A stretch of DNA of 64,000 bases from Cohaesibacter intestini (GCF_003324485.1 NZ_QODK01000003.1:806001-870000); one strand, 5' to 3'; numbered from the stretch's first letter, positions 19,311 to 29,963 are shown. Translations and numbers: made by a program. Notes: a model not told the origin generated them from the letters alone.

Positions 19311-19841
19311 ATGACTGACATGCGCTTTGAAAGTTTGACCAGCAACGATCTGGATGCGGCCTTGCCGGATCTGACCGAGATTCTCCATGCCTGTGTCAAC
19401 AAAGGCGCAAGTGTCAGCTTTATCGAACCTTTTGGCCCCGAGGATGCCCGCGCCTTCTGGCATGACAAGGTCTTCCCGTCAGTGCGTGATGGAGGAACCT
19501 TGTTGATGATCGCCCGGAGCGAAGACAAGATCGTCGGCACGGTTCAACTGCAAATCGCCATGCCCCCCAATCAGGCCCATCGTTGTGAGGTTGCCAAGTT
19601 GCTGGTCCATCCGGACTTTCGCAAACGCGGCATCGCCACCTTGCTGATGGAAATGCTCGAAAGCGAAGCCCGCACATTGCGAAAAAGCCTGATCACTCTG
19701 GATACAAGATCAGGCGATCAGGCCGAGCCGCTCTATATCATGCTCAATTACAAGATTGCTGGCCGGATCCCGAACTTTGCCCGAGCAACGGATTCAGACC
19801 GTCTGGATTCGACTACCTACATGTATAAAATTTTGGCCTAA
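19311..19841 (+). CDS. GNAT-family N-acetyltransferase
   Basis: 176 residues from ATG 19311, which has GGGGAGAG upstream; two earlier in-frame ATGs (19287, 19296) overlap or precede that site. The acetyl-CoA-binding motif A is VAKLLVHPDFRKRGIATLLM (residues about 98-117), followed by LDTRSGDQAEPLY. Substrate unknown. Convergent with hemB, whose stop lies 17 bases downstream. Confidence 0.85.
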   Translation: MTDMRFESLTSNDLDAALPDLTEILHACVNKGASVSFIEPFGPEDARAFWHDKVFPSVRDGGTLLMIARSEDKIVGTVQLQIAMPPNQAHRCEVAKLLVHPDFRKRGIATLLMEMLESEARTLRKSLITLDTRSGDQAEPLYIMLNYKIAGRIPNFARATDSDRLDSTTYMYKILA

Positions 19842-19858
19842 GACACAGAATTCAAACG

Positions 19859-21203
<1,345 letters not shown>

Positions 21204-22343
21204 ATGGACTTTGCACTGTCAGAAGAGCAACTCGCATTTCAGCAAATGGCGTCGGATTTCGCGCAAAACGAGCTCGAACCCCATGCGGCCGAATGGGATG
21301 AAAAATCCATCTTTCCGGTCGACAAGTTGCGCGAGGCGGCTGCCTTGGGCTTTGGTGGCATTTATGTGCGCGATGATGTCGGCGGCTCAGGGCTCAGTCG
21401 TCTGGATGCGGCGATCATCTTTGAGGAATTGTCAAAGGGCTGCACCTCGACAGCGGCCTATATCTCCATTCACAATATGACTGCCTGGATGATCGACACC
21501 TATGGCAATGAAGCCCAGCGCCAGCGCTGGCTGCCTTCCATGTGTAGTATGGATCTCTTCGGGGCCTACTGTCTGACCGAGCCAAATTCCGGCTCCGACG
21601 CTGCGTCCTTGCGCACAAGGGCTGAAAAAGACGGCGACCATTATGTGCTCAATGGCTCAAAGGCCTTCATCTCCGGTGGTGGCGCGGCAGATATCTATCT
21701 GGTGATGGTGCGCACCGGTGAAGAGGGACCAAAGGGCATCAGTTGCATTGCGGTCGAAAAAGACACACCCGGCCTGTCCTTCGGTGCGCAGGAACAAAAG
21801 CTCGGCTGGAAGAGCCAGCCAACCGCAGAAGTCATTTTCGAGAATTGCCGCGTGCCCGTCGACAATCTGATTGGCGCAGAAGGGCAGGGCTTTTCCATCG
21901 CCATGTCCGGGCTTGATGGCGGTCGCCTCAATATTGGCGCTTGCTCGCTGGGCGGGGCCCAATTCTGCCTCGATCGTGCCATCACCTACATGAAAGAGCG
22001 CAAGCAGTTTGGCCGCCCGATTGCCGATTTTCAGGCCCTGCAATTCCGCATTGCCGATATGGCAACCGAGCTGGAAAGCGCCCGCTTGATGCTGCATCGC
22101 GCGGCTGTTTCCGTTGACGCCAAAAAACCAGAGGCCACCAAACAGGCTGCCATGGCCAAGCGTCTGGCAACCGACATCGGCTTCAACGTTGTCAATCAGG
22201 CGCTTCAGCTGCATGGGGGCTATGGCTATTTGCGTGACTATCCGATCGAGCGTTTCTTCCGTGACGTCCGGGTCCATCAGATCCTCGAAGGGACCAACGA
22301 GGTCATGCGCCTAATCATTTCCCGCGACTTGCTGAAAGACTGA
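21204..22343 (+). CDS. Acyl-CoA dehydrogenase, probably isobutyryl-CoA dehydrogenase
   Basis: 379 residues, full-length ACAD fold: substrate/FAD segments [15 protein letters not shown] and [41 protein letters not shown], and the catalytic glutamate in [11 protein letters not shown]. The assignment to isobutyryl-CoA (valine pathway) rests on its similarity in pattern to ACAD8 and on the next genes, which encode the hydrolase and dehydrogenase of the same pathway. FAD-dependent; passes electrons to ETF. First gene of the operon, with a strong Shine-Dalgarno. Confidence 0.88.
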   Translation: MDFALSEEQLAFQQMASDFAQNELEPHAAEWDEKSIFPVDKLREAAALGFGGIYVRDDVGGSGLSRLDAAIIFEELSKGCTSTAAYISIHNMTAWMIDTYGNEAQRQRWLPSMCSMDLFGAYCLTEPNSGSDAASLRTRAEKDGDHYVLNGSKAFISGGGAADIYLVMVRTGEEGPKGISCIAVEKDTPGLSFGAQEQKLGWKSQPTAEVIFENCRVPVDNLIGAEGQGFSIAMSGLDGGRLNIGACSLGGAQFCLDRAITYMKERKQFGRPIADFQALQFRIADMATELESARLMLHRAAVSVDAKKPEATKQAAMAKRLATDIGFNVVNQALQLHGGYGYLRDYPIERFFRDVRVHQILEGTNEVMRLIISRDLLKD

Positions 22344-22357
22344 CAAGTTGATAGGCC

Positions 22358-22388
22358 AAGAGGGGCGTGTTTGCGGACGCGCTCTTTT
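22358..22388 (+). terminator. Intra-operon hairpin with short T run
   Basis: Outer AAGAG/CTCTT and inner CGTGT/ACGCG helices separated by a GGG bulge, followed by TTTT. It may lower expression of the downstream genes relative to the dehydrogenase. Confidence 0.35.
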
Positions 22389-22428
22389 CTCCTCTCTCTC
22401 TTCATCATGATCTGGAGGCCATCGGGCA

Positions 22429-23457
22429 ATGAATGATATTCTGTTTGAGCAACGCGGTGTTGTCGGACTTGTAACCCTCAACCGCGTTAAAGCGCTCAAC
22501 GCACTTTCCCATGACATGATTGTCCAGCTGACAGACCAGCTTGATGCCTGGCGCGAGAATGACAGCATCAAGGCTGTCATCGTGACCTCTGCCAGCGAAA
22601 AAGCCTTTTGCGCAGGTGGCGACATTCGTCATATGTGGGAGCGTAAAGGCAATCCGCCCTTCGAGTTTTTCTATGCGGAATACCGCCTCAATCAGAAAAT
22701 CTTCCGCTACCCCAAGCCCTATCTGTCGCTGATCGATGGCATCGTCATGGGCGGTGGCGTCGGCATTTCGCTCCATGGCCAATATCGTGTTGCGGGCGGA
22801 GGCATTCGCTTTGCCATGCCAGAGGTTGGGATCGGCTTCTTCCCCGATGTTGGCGGTTCTTATCTGTTGCCCCGCATGAAAGGCAAGTCCGGCACCTATT
22901 GCGCCATGTCTGGCGCGCGCCTGAAACAGGGAGCCTGTCTTGATCTCGGTCTGGTCACCCATGCGGTGACAGCGTCAAAGCATGCTTCCATCATCGAGCG
23001 TGTTGCAGCGGGTGAGGCTGTTGATGCGGTGCTGGCTGATCTGGCTGAAAGTGTGTCATCGGAATTGTCCGATGCCGAGATGACCACCATCAACACGGCC
23101 TTTGCCGCCGCCAACGTGTCCGACATCGTTGCCGCGCTTGAAGACGATCCATCCGAATTCGCCCAGACGACACTGAAAGTGATCCGCTCCAAGTCCCCAA
23201 CGTCCGTGCATGTCGCCTTTGAGCAGGTGATGCGCGGTGCAAAGCTCGATTTTGAAGATTGCATGCGGTTGGAATATCGCATTGTTCATCGCATACTTCA
23301 GGATGAGGATTTTTATGAGGGTGTCCGTGCGACGATTGTTGACAAAGATGGGGCGCCGAAGTGGAATCCGGCAGACCTTGAATCGGTCAATCCATCCCTC
23401 ATCGCGGCCCATTTCGAACCTCTCGATGGTCCGGAGCTTGAATTCGAGACACAATGA
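22429..23457 (+). CDS. 3-hydroxyisobutyryl-CoA hydrolase (crotonase fold)
   Basis: 342 residues, the length of HIBCH rather than the roughly 260 of enoyl-CoA hydratases. Oxyanion-hole motifs AFCAGGDIRHM and GIVMGGGVGIS are present, and the catalytic Glu and Asp of HIBCH are seen in AMPEVGIGFFPDVGGSYLLP. It releases CoA from 3-hydroxyisobutyryl-CoA in valine degradation, removing a toxic methacrylyl-CoA-derived intermediate. Its stop overlaps the start of the next gene by 4 bases. Confidence 0.9.
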   Translation: MNDILFEQRGVVGLVTLNRVKALNALSHDMIVQLTDQLDAWRENDSIKAVIVTSASEKAFCAGGDIRHMWERKGNPPFEFFYAEYRLNQKIFRYPKPYLSLIDGIVMGGGVGISLHGQYRVAGGGIRFAMPEVGIGFFPDVGGSYLLPRMKGKSGTYCAMSGARLKQGACLDLGLVTHAVTASKHASIIERVAAGEAVDAVLADLAESVSSELSDAEMTTINTAFAAANVSDIVAALEDDPSEFAQTTLKVIRSKSPTSVHVAFEQVMRGAKLDFEDCMRLEYRIVHRILQDEDFYEGVRATIVDKDGAPKWNPADLESVNPSLIAAHFEPLDGPELEFETQ

Positions 23458-23879
23458 CACTGAAACTGACAGACCCGGCACCCAAAATCTGGGGCGAACA
23501 GCTACCCTTCTGGTTCAGCGCGATTGCACGCATTGCCAGCCTGTTCTTGATGGCAACTGGCATACTCTACTGGGTGGATATGTTGGGGATCCTAGGTGAG
23601 AGTGGGCTGGTTCGTGGGCCGTGGCAGGAGGCCGGGGCGCGGGTGCTGCTCGCCTGTTCGTTCCTGATCGCCTCGGTTGGCGTTTGGCAGCTGACTTTCT
23701 GGGGCGTGGTCATGTGGGTGCTCAGCACCACCGCACAGACTGCCTCGATCGTGATGATTGATAAATTCATGCCCTATCAGGCGATCATCTCGATCAGCCA
23801 CTTCACCGCTTTGTTGATGCTGGCGGCGGCTTGTGGCTGGATCTACTTCAAGGCGTTAAGACCACAAGAAGAGGCCTGA
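23454..23879 (+). CDS. Small four-helix membrane protein (DUF6163-like)
   Basis: 141 residues with four hydrophobic helices (about 20-45, 58-78, 80-100, 112-135). I recall DUF6163 as a Rhizobiales-restricted family of this size, but the match is from memory. The ATGA overlap with the hydrolase means translation is coupled. It sits between two soluble enzymes of valine catabolism, so a role in transport or membrane association of that pathway is possible but unproven. Confidence 0.75.
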   Translation: MTLKLTDPAPKIWGEQLPFWFSAIARIASLFLMATGILYWVDMLGILGESGLVRGPWQEAGARVLLACSFLIASVGVWQLTFWGVVMWVLSTTAQTASIVMIDKFMPYQAIISISHFTALLMLAAACGWIYFKALRPQEEA

Positions 23880-23888
23880 AACAAAGGT

Positions 23889-23911
23889 GGGCCGGACCTG
23901 ATATCCGGCCC
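23889..23911 (+). promoter_or_regulatory. GC-rich mRNA hairpin before mmsB
   Basis: Perfect 8-bp stem (23889-23896 with 23904-23911), 7-base loop, no T run. Located in the 68-base gap before the dehydrogenase gene; probably affects mRNA stability or processing. Confidence 0.4.
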
Positions 23912-23947
23912 GCAACACCACATAAGATATTGCTGGGGGAGGAAACC

Positions 23948-24832
23948 ATGGCGAATATTGCATTCATCGGTCTGGGAAATATGGGTGGGCCGATGGCGGC
24001 CAATCTGTTGGCTGCCGGTCATCAGCTTTGCGGTTATGACCTGAGCGAGGAGGCGCTTGCCAAGCTGAAGGAGCAAGGCGGCACCGCTGCCGTCTCCGTC
24101 GCTGAAGCTGTAAAAGACGCAGATGTGGTTGTGACCATGCTGCCTGCCGGCAAACATGTGCGCACCGTCTATTCTGGTGAACATGGCATCTTGTCGACCG
24201 TTAAGTCCGGCGCGACCCTGATCGATAGCTCGACGATTGATGTCGAATCCGCCCGCGTTGTGGCTGAGGCCGCTGCCAAGGCTGGCATGAAAATGGTCGA
24301 TGCCCCGGTTTCCGGCGGGGTAGGGGGAGCCACGGCCGGCACTCTGACCTTCATGGTCGGCGGACCTGACGAGGCCTTTGAAGCCGCCAAACCGTTTCTC
24401 GACATTATGGGCAAGACCATCATCCATGCAGGCGGTGCAGGCAATGGACAGGCAGCCAAAATCTGCAACAACATGATGCTTGGCATTCAGATGATTTCGG
24501 TTTGCGAAGCCTTCGCTCTGGCCGAGAAGCTGGGTCTTGATCATCAGAAGCTCTATGACATTTCCTCCACCGCTTCGGGACAATGCTGGTCGCTGACCTC
24601 TTATTGTCCAGTGCCCGGACCGGTGGAAACATCGCCAGCCAACCGCGACTATCAGCCCGGCTTTGCCGCAGCCATGATGCTCAAGGATCTCAAGCTGGCG
24701 CAGGATGCGTCGGATGCAGTTGCCGCCAACACGCCTTTGGGGGCGCAAGCCAGTGCCCTTTATAATGCCTTCTGTGAAGAGGGGAATGACGGGGTGGACT
24801 TCTCAGGCATCATCAAGATGCTGCGCGGTTAA
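23948..24832 (+). CDS. mmsB: 3-hydroxyisobutyrate dehydrogenase
   Basis: 294 residues from ATG 23948 (GGGGAGGAAACC just upstream; MANIAFIGLGNMGGPMAANL is the family N-terminus). The Rossmann GLGNMG binds NAD, DAPVSGGVGGATAGTL is the substrate loop and the catalytic Lys lies in GQAAKICNNM. It oxidises 3-hydroxyisobutyrate to methylmalonate semialdehyde, the step after the hydrolase encoded two genes upstream. The methylmalonate-semialdehyde dehydrogenase (mmsA) is not in the window. Confidence 0.94.
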   Translation: MANIAFIGLGNMGGPMAANLLAAGHQLCGYDLSEEALAKLKEQGGTAAVSVAEAVKDADVVVTMLPAGKHVRTVYSGEHGILSTVKSGATLIDSSTIDVESARVVAEAAAKAGMKMVDAPVSGGVGGATAGTLTFMVGGPDEAFEAAKPFLDIMGKTIIHAGGAGNGQAAKICNNMMLGIQMISVCEAFALAEKLGLDHQKLYDISSTASGQCWSLTSYCPVPGPVETSPANRDYQPGFAAAMMLKDLKLAQDASDAVAANTPLGAQASALYNAFCEEGNDGVDFSGIIKMLRG

Positions 24833-24872
24833 TGCCTTCGCGCCAAAGCGACCGCATGGGGATGCAAACGAG

Positions 24873-24896
24873 ACCCCGGCCACGCTTGGTCGGGGT
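24873..24896 (+). terminator. Hairpin after mmsB
   Basis: 9-bp stem (24873-24881 with 24888-24896, one G-U pair), 6-base loop, no T run. First of two hairpins in the gap before ldtR. Confidence 0.45.
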
Positions 24897-24990
24897 CGGC
24901 TTATCCAGTCATCGTGACGCCTCGAAAGCTTTGACTTGGGCGAACTGCGTATTCAGTCTTTTTCTCTAACCACTTATTTACCACAGTTGG

Positions 24991-25020
24991 AAGTCGGCCC
25001 GTTAAAAGGCCGACTTTCTG
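24991..25020 (+). terminator. Second hairpin upstream of ldtR
   Basis: Perfect 9-bp stem (24991-24999 with 25008-25016), 8-base loop, tail TTTCTG. Together with the preceding hairpin it insulates the valine operon from ldtR. The remaining roughly 120 bases before ldtR are AT-rich and should contain its promoter. Confidence 0.5.
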
Positions 25021-25137
25021 CGTATTAAGCCTTTGTTTAGGGTGTTGTTTAAGCAGATTTTATTTCGAAATAGCTACGTTTGGTTCAGAAGCGGAAAAAC
25101 CGCCAAGAAAAAAGTCTAGAAAACGAGGCTCAGACGG

Positions 25138-25650
25138 ATGATTACAGCACAAAAAGCAATGGATGCAGCCGAGCAAGCCGAAGGTGAAGCGGAAGTTAAG
25201 CCGCTTTATATGGACGCTCTGCGGTTGGTAGAACGCCTCCATCGCCGGCTCCTTGACGTGATCAAGGATGAATTTGAACGCCGTGGTCGGACTGATGTGA
25301 ACAGCGTGCAGGCCCTGTTGTTGTTCAATATCGGCGATTCAGAAGTGACGGCAGGCGAATTGCGTTCCCGTGGCTATTATCAAGGCTCAAACGTTTCTTA
25401 CAATCTCAAGAAACTGGTCGATATGGGCTATGTGAACCACGAGCGCTCCAAGGTTGATCGTCGTTCCGTGCGAATTTCCCTATCTGATAAAGGCGTGGAA
25501 GTGCGGGAGATTGTCAGCGAACTGTATGATCGTCATATCAACACGATCGAGCAGTTGGGTGGCGTGTCGTCCGAAGACTTCATGGTCCTGAACAAATCGC
25601 TTCAGCGTCTGGAACGCTTCTGGACCGACCAGATTCTTTACCGTCTCTAA
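25138..25650 (+). CDS. ldtR: MarR-family transcriptional regulator, LdtR type
   Basis: 170 residues. The winged helix-turn-helix spans about residues 60-125 (AGELRSRGYYQGSNVSYNLK, then the wing SKVDRRSVRISLS). The sequence pattern and the L,D-transpeptidase gene following on the same strand match LdtR of Liberibacter and Sinorhizobium, which controls ldtP and osmotic-stress tolerance. A long N-terminal extension (about 25 residues) precedes the dimerisation helix, as in LdtR. Confidence 0.85.
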   Translation: MITAQKAMDAAEQAEGEAEVKPLYMDALRLVERLHRRLLDVIKDEFERRGRTDVNSVQALLLFNIGDSEVTAGELRSRGYYQGSNVSYNLKKLVDMGYVNHERSKVDRRSVRISLSDKGVEVREIVSELYDRHINTIEQLGGVSSEDFMVLNKSLQRLERFWTDQILYRL

Positions 25651-25768
25651 TTCTGCGGCATGTCCAGCAGAAATCTGGAACGTCGTCACGGCTCGTCATG
25701 GCCGTGGGGCTCAAGTTTGCGACACTTGAACACAATTTGACGGCGTTCATGTTCTGACCACATGCACG

Positions 25769-25800
25769 AACCCTCGCAAGGACACTTGCGGGGGTTTTTT
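25769..25800 (+). terminator. Intrinsic terminator after ldtR
   Basis: 12-bp stem (25769-25780 with 25785-25796, one wobble), loop GACA, then six T. Strong. Confidence 0.88.
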
Positions 25801-25804
25801 GTGT

Positions 25805-25810
25805 TATAAT
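25805..25810 (+). promoter_or_regulatory. Candidate -10 element (TATAAT) for the L,D-transpeptidase gene
   Basis: Consensus TATAAT lying immediately after the ldtR terminator. No good -35 is seen at 16-18 bases upstream (the terminator occupies that place), so a weak or activator-dependent promoter is likely. Confidence 0.4.
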
Positions 25811-26125
25811 GCCCCTTTCATTGACGACAGGGGGAACCAACAGACCCAGTAAACCGTTGCCCTTTCACAACGACGTGAAGGGAAGTGATGCGATTGGCGC
25901 GGTTCATCTGTCATTCATCCAGAATTTGCCACATTATGCTGGCACGCGTCAGTGAAGTTGTTGTCGAACGTGGCAGAATCAATAATAGCTTGATCTGCCT
26001 GACTGGTCGCCCATCACGGCGGTCATTGATCCGGTCATTCAGGACCACCAGCAGCTTGGCATCACAAGATGACTTTGCAAATCCGATGCTGTGTGGCAAA
26101 CAGACCGTCTATGGAGTGAGAATTG

Positions 26126-27463
26126 GTGAAGAAGGCGATGAAGAAGACGAATTATTCCTCAGAGTGCGCAAAGGCATCGGGCGTGAACAGCGCTCGGCGC
26201 AGCTTCTTGACCACGAGCGGCTCTATGCTTGCTGGCCTCGCTTCGCTCACAGCCACTCCGGTTTGGGCACAAAGCACCAATCCGATTGATGAAGTGCTCA
26301 AGCAGCGACCGGCAGAATGGGGGGATCGTTTCGATACGCCCGGCCAGACCGTCGCTGCGGTACGGACCGCCGAGCCAACTCTTTCAAAAAACACCGCCGA
26401 CAATATCCAGATGGCAATCCAGACCTATTATGGCATTGTTCAACAGGGTGGCTGGCCTCTGGTGCCCGATGATCAGACCTTGCGCATTGGTGCGCGGTCG
26501 CAAACCGTGGCCATTCTGCGTCGTCGCCTGTTGATGTCCGGTGATTTGCAACAGAATGTCGGCATGAGCGATGTGTTTGACTCCTACGTCGATGCCGCCG
26601 TGCGCCGCTTCCAGTCCCGTCATGGCTTTTCCCCGGACGGCATTGTTGGCAAGGACACTTTTGCAGCCTTGAATGTGCCGGCAGAGGTGCGCATGCGTCA
26701 GTTGGAAACCAATCTCGTGCGCGTGCGCTCCATGTCCGGCTATCTCGGTGAGCGCTATGTAATGGTCAATATCCCAGCCGCCGAGATTGAGACCGTCGAA
26801 GGTGGCTATGTCCATTCCCGTCATACCGGCGTCGTTGGCAAGATTGACCGCCAGACCCCTGTTCTGGCTTCCAAGATTCACGAGATCAATTTCAATCCCT
26901 ACTGGCATGTTCCCAAAAGCATCATCATCAAGGATCTGATTCCGAAGATGCAGAAGGATCCCAGCTATTTGTCCGACAACAAGATCAAGATCCGCGATCT
27001 GAGAAACAATGTTGAGCTGGATGCCACGCAAGTGGACTGGACGACCGATGAAGCTCTGAACTATCAGTTCCGTCAAGAGCCGGGCGCCAAGAACTCCATG
27101 GGGTCGATCAAGATCAACTTCCATAACAAACATGCGGTCTATCTGCATGACACCCCGTCCAAGACGCTGTTCGGGTCGAGCTATCGTTTCCACTCTTCAG
27201 GCTGCGTTCGCGTGCAGAATGTCCGCGAGTTCGTGACATGGGTTCTCAAGGATACCCAGGGCTGGGACCGGCTGGCAATTGATGAAGCGATCCGGGCCGG
27301 CGAGCGGGTCGATGTCTCCGTGCGTGGTCGCGTGCCGATCTACATGACATACATCACCGCTTGGTCTACCAACGGCGGCATGATCCATTTCCGCGATGAT
27401 ATCTATAACCGCGATGGTCTGTCCGCCATGGAGCCGACCTTGCAGGCTTCCCAGCCACTGTGA
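26126..27463 (+). CDS. ldtP: Exported L,D-transpeptidase (YkuD) with peptidoglycan-binding domain
   Basis: About 445 residues from GTG 26126, which has GGAG 10 bases upstream; ATG 26138 is the alternative. The N-terminus carries a twin-arginine-like signal (ARRSFLT, then a hydrophobic stretch and PVWAQ cleavage site). A PG_binding_1 repeat (about 140-190) precedes the YkuD domain, whose catalytic cysteine is Cys360 in FHSSGCVRVQN. It forms 3-3 peptidoglycan cross-links or attaches proteins to the wall. The adjacent LdtR-type regulator supports this identity. Confidence 0.88.
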   Translation: MKKAMKKTNYSSECAKASGVNSARRSFLTTSGSMLAGLASLTATPVWAQSTNPIDEVLKQRPAEWGDRFDTPGQTVAAVRTAEPTLSKNTADNIQMAIQTYYGIVQQGGWPLVPDDQTLRIGARSQTVAILRRRLLMSGDLQQNVGMSDVFDSYVDAAVRRFQSRHGFSPDGIVGKDTFAALNVPAEVRMRQLETNLVRVRSMSGYLGERYVMVNIPAAEIETVEGGYVHSRHTGVVGKIDRQTPVLASKIHEINFNPYWHVPKSIIIKDLIPKMQKDPSYLSDNKIKIRDLRNNVELDATQVDWTTDEALNYQFRQEPGAKNSMGSIKINFHNKHAVYLHDTPSKTLFGSSYRFHSSGCVRVQNVREFVTWVLKDTQGWDRLAIDEAIRAGERVDVSVRGRVPIYMTYITAWSTNGGMIHFRDDIYNRDGLSAMEPTLQASQPL

Positions 27464-27496
27464 TGAGACAACAGGATCGAAGCTGAGGGATCGCCA

Positions 27497-27691
27497 ATGG
27501 TTGCGCCAAAACCCGGTGAAATCTACATCGAATTCTTCCAGATCGGACAGCAGGTGAAAGCCGTTGCGGTCGATGCCACCACAGGTGTCGAGGTGACGGT
27601 TTTCGGCCCGGCAAGCGTTTCACAGCATGACCTGCAGAATCTGGCCGTCCGAAAGCTGCAAATGCGTTTGCGCCAACTCGGCCATTCCTGA
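27497..27691 (+). CDS. Small conserved protein, DUF6898-like
   Basis: 64 residues starting MVAPKPGEIYIEFFQIGQQV, with VAVDATTGVEVTVFGPAS and a basic C-terminal helix (LAVRKLQMRLRQLG). I recall this pattern from short alphaproteobacterial proteins named DUF6898, normally near cell-envelope or glyA genes. A compact beta-rich fold with one helix is likely; no function is known. It starts 33 bases after the transpeptidase gene and is probably co-transcribed. Confidence 0.7.
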   Translation: MVAPKPGEIYIEFFQIGQQVKAVAVDATTGVEVTVFGPASVSQHDLQNLAVRKLQMRLRQLGHS

Positions 27692-28049
27692 AACCATCTT
27701 TTTGGGGAATATTCACTCCTCTGCATCCACTGTCGCTCTAAATCCTTATTGGGTTTGAGAAGCGAGTGTGCTAATCCCAAAATATGACGAGCATGAAGTC
27801 GCAAAAAGTGTCCACAGTGATGCCAATATGTGATCATGAAATCATGTTTCATAGAGATATTTGTGACAGACATTGCGAGGCTGTTTGTGCTAGCTAATAG
27901 CCTCCATTTTTGTCTTGCGCATCAGACGGAATGCTGAGTCCCTTGTGCTTCCTCGGCACCTTGGACACCAAAAGGCACTCAAAATCGCGAGCAGGTCTGG
28001 CATGTGTTGACCGCCATCCTTGCTTCCGCCAATCGAAGGGGTACGTTTC
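27692..28049. other. Intergenic region upstream of glyA
   Basis: 358 bases without a gene. A GAGGCT/AGCCTC hairpin (27877-27904, 16-base loop) followed by ATTTTTG could end the upstream transcript or attenuate glyA. I looked for a glycine riboswitch and saw none. Confidence 0.4.
27877..27910 (+). terminator. Possible terminator/attenuator before glyA
   Basis: 6-bp stem 27877-27882 with 27899-27904, loop containing GCTAGC, then five T after CA. Weak. Confidence 0.35.
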
Positions 28050-29360
28050 ATGTCTGCCAATGATAACAATGCGGGAGTCATTTTCCCGGACTTTTTCTCC
28101 CGCGATCTTGCCGCCGGTGATCCGGAAATCGCCAAGGCAATTCAGGACGAGCTTGGTCGTCAGCAGCACGAAATCGAGCTGATCGCGTCTGAGAATATCG
28201 TTTCCAAGGCCGTGCTCGAAGCGCAGGGCTCGATCATGACCAACAAATATGCCGAAGGCTATCCGGGCCGTCGCTATTATGGTGGGTGCCAGTTTGTGGA
28301 CGTGGCCGAAAATCTCGCCATTGAACGGGTCACCAAGCTGTTTGGCTGTGAGTTCGCCAACGTCCAGCCCAATTCTGGTTCGCAGGCCAACCAGGCCGCT
28401 TTCATGGCGCTGATCAAGCCGGGCGACACCATTCTGGGCATGAGCCTTGATGCCGGCGGTCACCTGACCCACGGTGCCAAGCCAAACCAGTCTGGTAAAT
28501 GGTTCAACGCCATTCAGTATGGCGTCCGCAAGCAGGATGGCCGCATCGATTTCGATCAGGTTGAAGAATTGGCCAATGAGCATAAGCCTGCCATGATCAT
28601 CGCTGGTGGCTCTGCTTACAGCCGCGAATTTGACTTCAAACGCTTCCGCGATATCGCTGATTCCGTTGGCGCTTACCTGATGGTCGATATGGCCCACTTT
28701 GCGGGTCTGGTGGCTGCAGGCCTGCATCCGAGCCCATTCCCATATGCTCATATCGCCACCTCCACCACCCACAAGACCCTGCGTGGCCCGCGTGGTGGTT
28801 TGGTGCTGACCAACGATGCGGACATCGCCAAAAAGGTCAATTCCGCTGTCTTCCCTGGCCTGCAGGGTGGCCCGCTGATGCATGTCATCGCAGCCAAAGC
28901 TGTTGCCTTCGGGGAAGCCTTGACCGACGACTTTAAAGTCTATGCAAAGGCTGTCAAAGACAATGCGCAGGCGCTGGCTGACACCCTCTATGCAGGCGGC
29001 GTTGAGCTGGCCTCTGGTGGCACCGACAACCATCTGTTGCTGGTCGATTTGCGTCCAAAAGGCCTGACCGGTAAAGCCGCTGAAGCCGCCCTTGGCCGCG
29101 CTTTCATCACCTGCAACAAAAATGGTGTGCCTTTTGATCCGGAAAAGCCGATGATCACTTCTGGCATTCGTCTTGGCACGCCTGCCGGCACCTCGCGTGG
29201 GTTTGGCACAGAAGAGTTCAAACTCATCGGTCAATTGATCATCGAAGTGCTTGACGGTCTGGTCGCAAATGGCGAAGAAGGCAATGGAGCCGTGGAATCA
29301 GCCGTGAAGGAAAAGGTCATCGTCTTGACCGATCGCTTCCCGATTTACGCGGACCTGTAA
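28050..29360 (+). CDS. glyA: Serine hydroxymethyltransferase
   Basis: 436 residues from ATG 28050 (AAGGGG upstream). The PLP lysine is Lys242 in [27 protein letters not shown] and [10 protein letters not shown] are SHMT signatures. It interconverts serine and glycine with tetrahydrofolate, supplying one-carbon units. The N-terminal [13 protein letters not shown] is the usual alphaproteobacterial form. Followed by a stem-loop and nrdR, a common order in this class. Confidence 0.97.
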   Translation: MSANDNNAGVIFPDFFSRDLAAGDPEIAKAIQDELGRQQHEIELIASENIVSKAVLEAQGSIMTNKYAEGYPGRRYYGGCQFVDVAENLAIERVTKLFGCEFANVQPNSGSQANQAAFMALIKPGDTILGMSLDAGGHLTHGAKPNQSGKWFNAIQYGVRKQDGRIDFDQVEELANEHKPAMIIAGGSAYSREFDFKRFRDIADSVGAYLMVDMAHFAGLVAAGLHPSPFPYAHIATSTTHKTLRGPRGGLVLTNDADIAKKVNSAVFPGLQGGPLMHVIAAKAVAFGEALTDDFKVYAKAVKDNAQALADTLYAGGVELASGGTDNHLLLVDLRPKGLTGKAAEAALGRAFITCNKNGVPFDPEKPMITSGIRLGTPAGTSRGFGTEEFKLIGQLIIEVLDGLVANGEEGNGAVESAVKEKVIVLTDRFPIYADL

Positions 29361-29369
29361 GACGAATAT

Positions 29370-29396
29370 GGGCAGGGCCCCTGAGGGGGCCTGCCC
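29370..29396 (+). terminator. GC-rich hairpin between glyA and nrdR
   Basis: 7 bp plus 4 bp stem with one mismatch (29370-29381 with 29385-29396), 3-base loop, tail TTAC. Strong fold but without a T run; could attenuate read-through into nrdR. Confidence 0.45.
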
Positions 29397-29419
29397 TTAC
29401 AGCAAGGTGAGGCGGAAAG

Positions 29420-29902
29420 ATGAAATGTCCCTATTGCGGATTTGATGATACCCAAGTCAAGGATTCCCGTCCCACCGAAGACAATACCGCCATCCGCCGC
29501 CGCCGTGTTTGTGGTGGTTGCGGAGGCCGTTTCACCACGTTTGAGCGCGTTCAGCTCCGTGAATTGTCGGTGATCAAGCGCACTGGTCGCCGTGTCCCAT
29601 TTGATCGGGACAAATTGATGCGTTCCGTACAGGTCTCCCTGCGCAAACGTCCCGTAGAAGATGAGAAAGTTGAACGCATGGTCTCAGGCATCGTGCGCCA
29701 ACTCGAAAGCGCGGGCGATGCCGAAGTGCAGGCAGAACATATCGGTACCTTGGTGATGGAAGGCCTGAAAGGGCTCGATGAAATCGCCTATATCCGATTT
29801 GCGTCCGTCTATAAGAATTTCCGCGAGGCCAAGGATTTCTCGGATATGCTCACTGAGCTGTCCGAAGGTCAGGAAAAGGAACGCGGAGAAGAAGGCGCAT
29901 AA
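29420..29902 (+). CDS. nrdR: Transcriptional repressor NrdR
   Basis: 160 residues. Zinc ribbon [15 protein letters not shown] ... CGGCGGRF at the N-terminus, then an ATP-cone ([19 protein letters not shown]). NrdR senses ATP/dATP and represses ribonucleotide reductase genes by binding NrdR boxes. Standard length. First gene of the nrdR-ribD-ribE...nusB-thiL cluster. Confidence 0.97.
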   Translation: MKCPYCGFDDTQVKDSRPTEDNTAIRRRRVCGGCGGRFTTFERVQLRELSVIKRTGRRVPFDRDKLMRSVQVSLRKRPVEDEKVERMVSGIVRQLESAGDAEVQAEHIGTLVMEGLKGLDEIAYIRFASVYKNFREAKDFSDMLTELSEGQEKERGEEGA

Positions 29903-29963
29903 ACGGGTAAAGCCATCCGGGTCGCCTCAAACTGTGAGACAAGACTGGGAGGGCTTACAAGAT

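Larger units (their letters stand above)
25651..26125. other. Intergenic region ldtR / L,D-transpeptidase
   Basis: 475 bases. It contains a strong terminator for ldtR (25769-25800) and directly after it a perfect TATAAT, leaving a leader of about 300 bases before the transpeptidase start. Frames through the leader are open in places but lack a ribosome-binding site or recognisable protein. Confidence 0.5.

Noticed and set aside
25885-26289. 134-codon frame in the leader of the L,D-transpeptidase gene
   Set aside because: Overlaps the start of the transpeptidase, lacks a Shine-Dalgarno and any family resemblance.
27894-29234. 446-codon open frame antisense to glyA
   Set aside because: Complete overlap with a well-conserved enzyme; composition (His/Gln-rich) is that of an antisense shadow.
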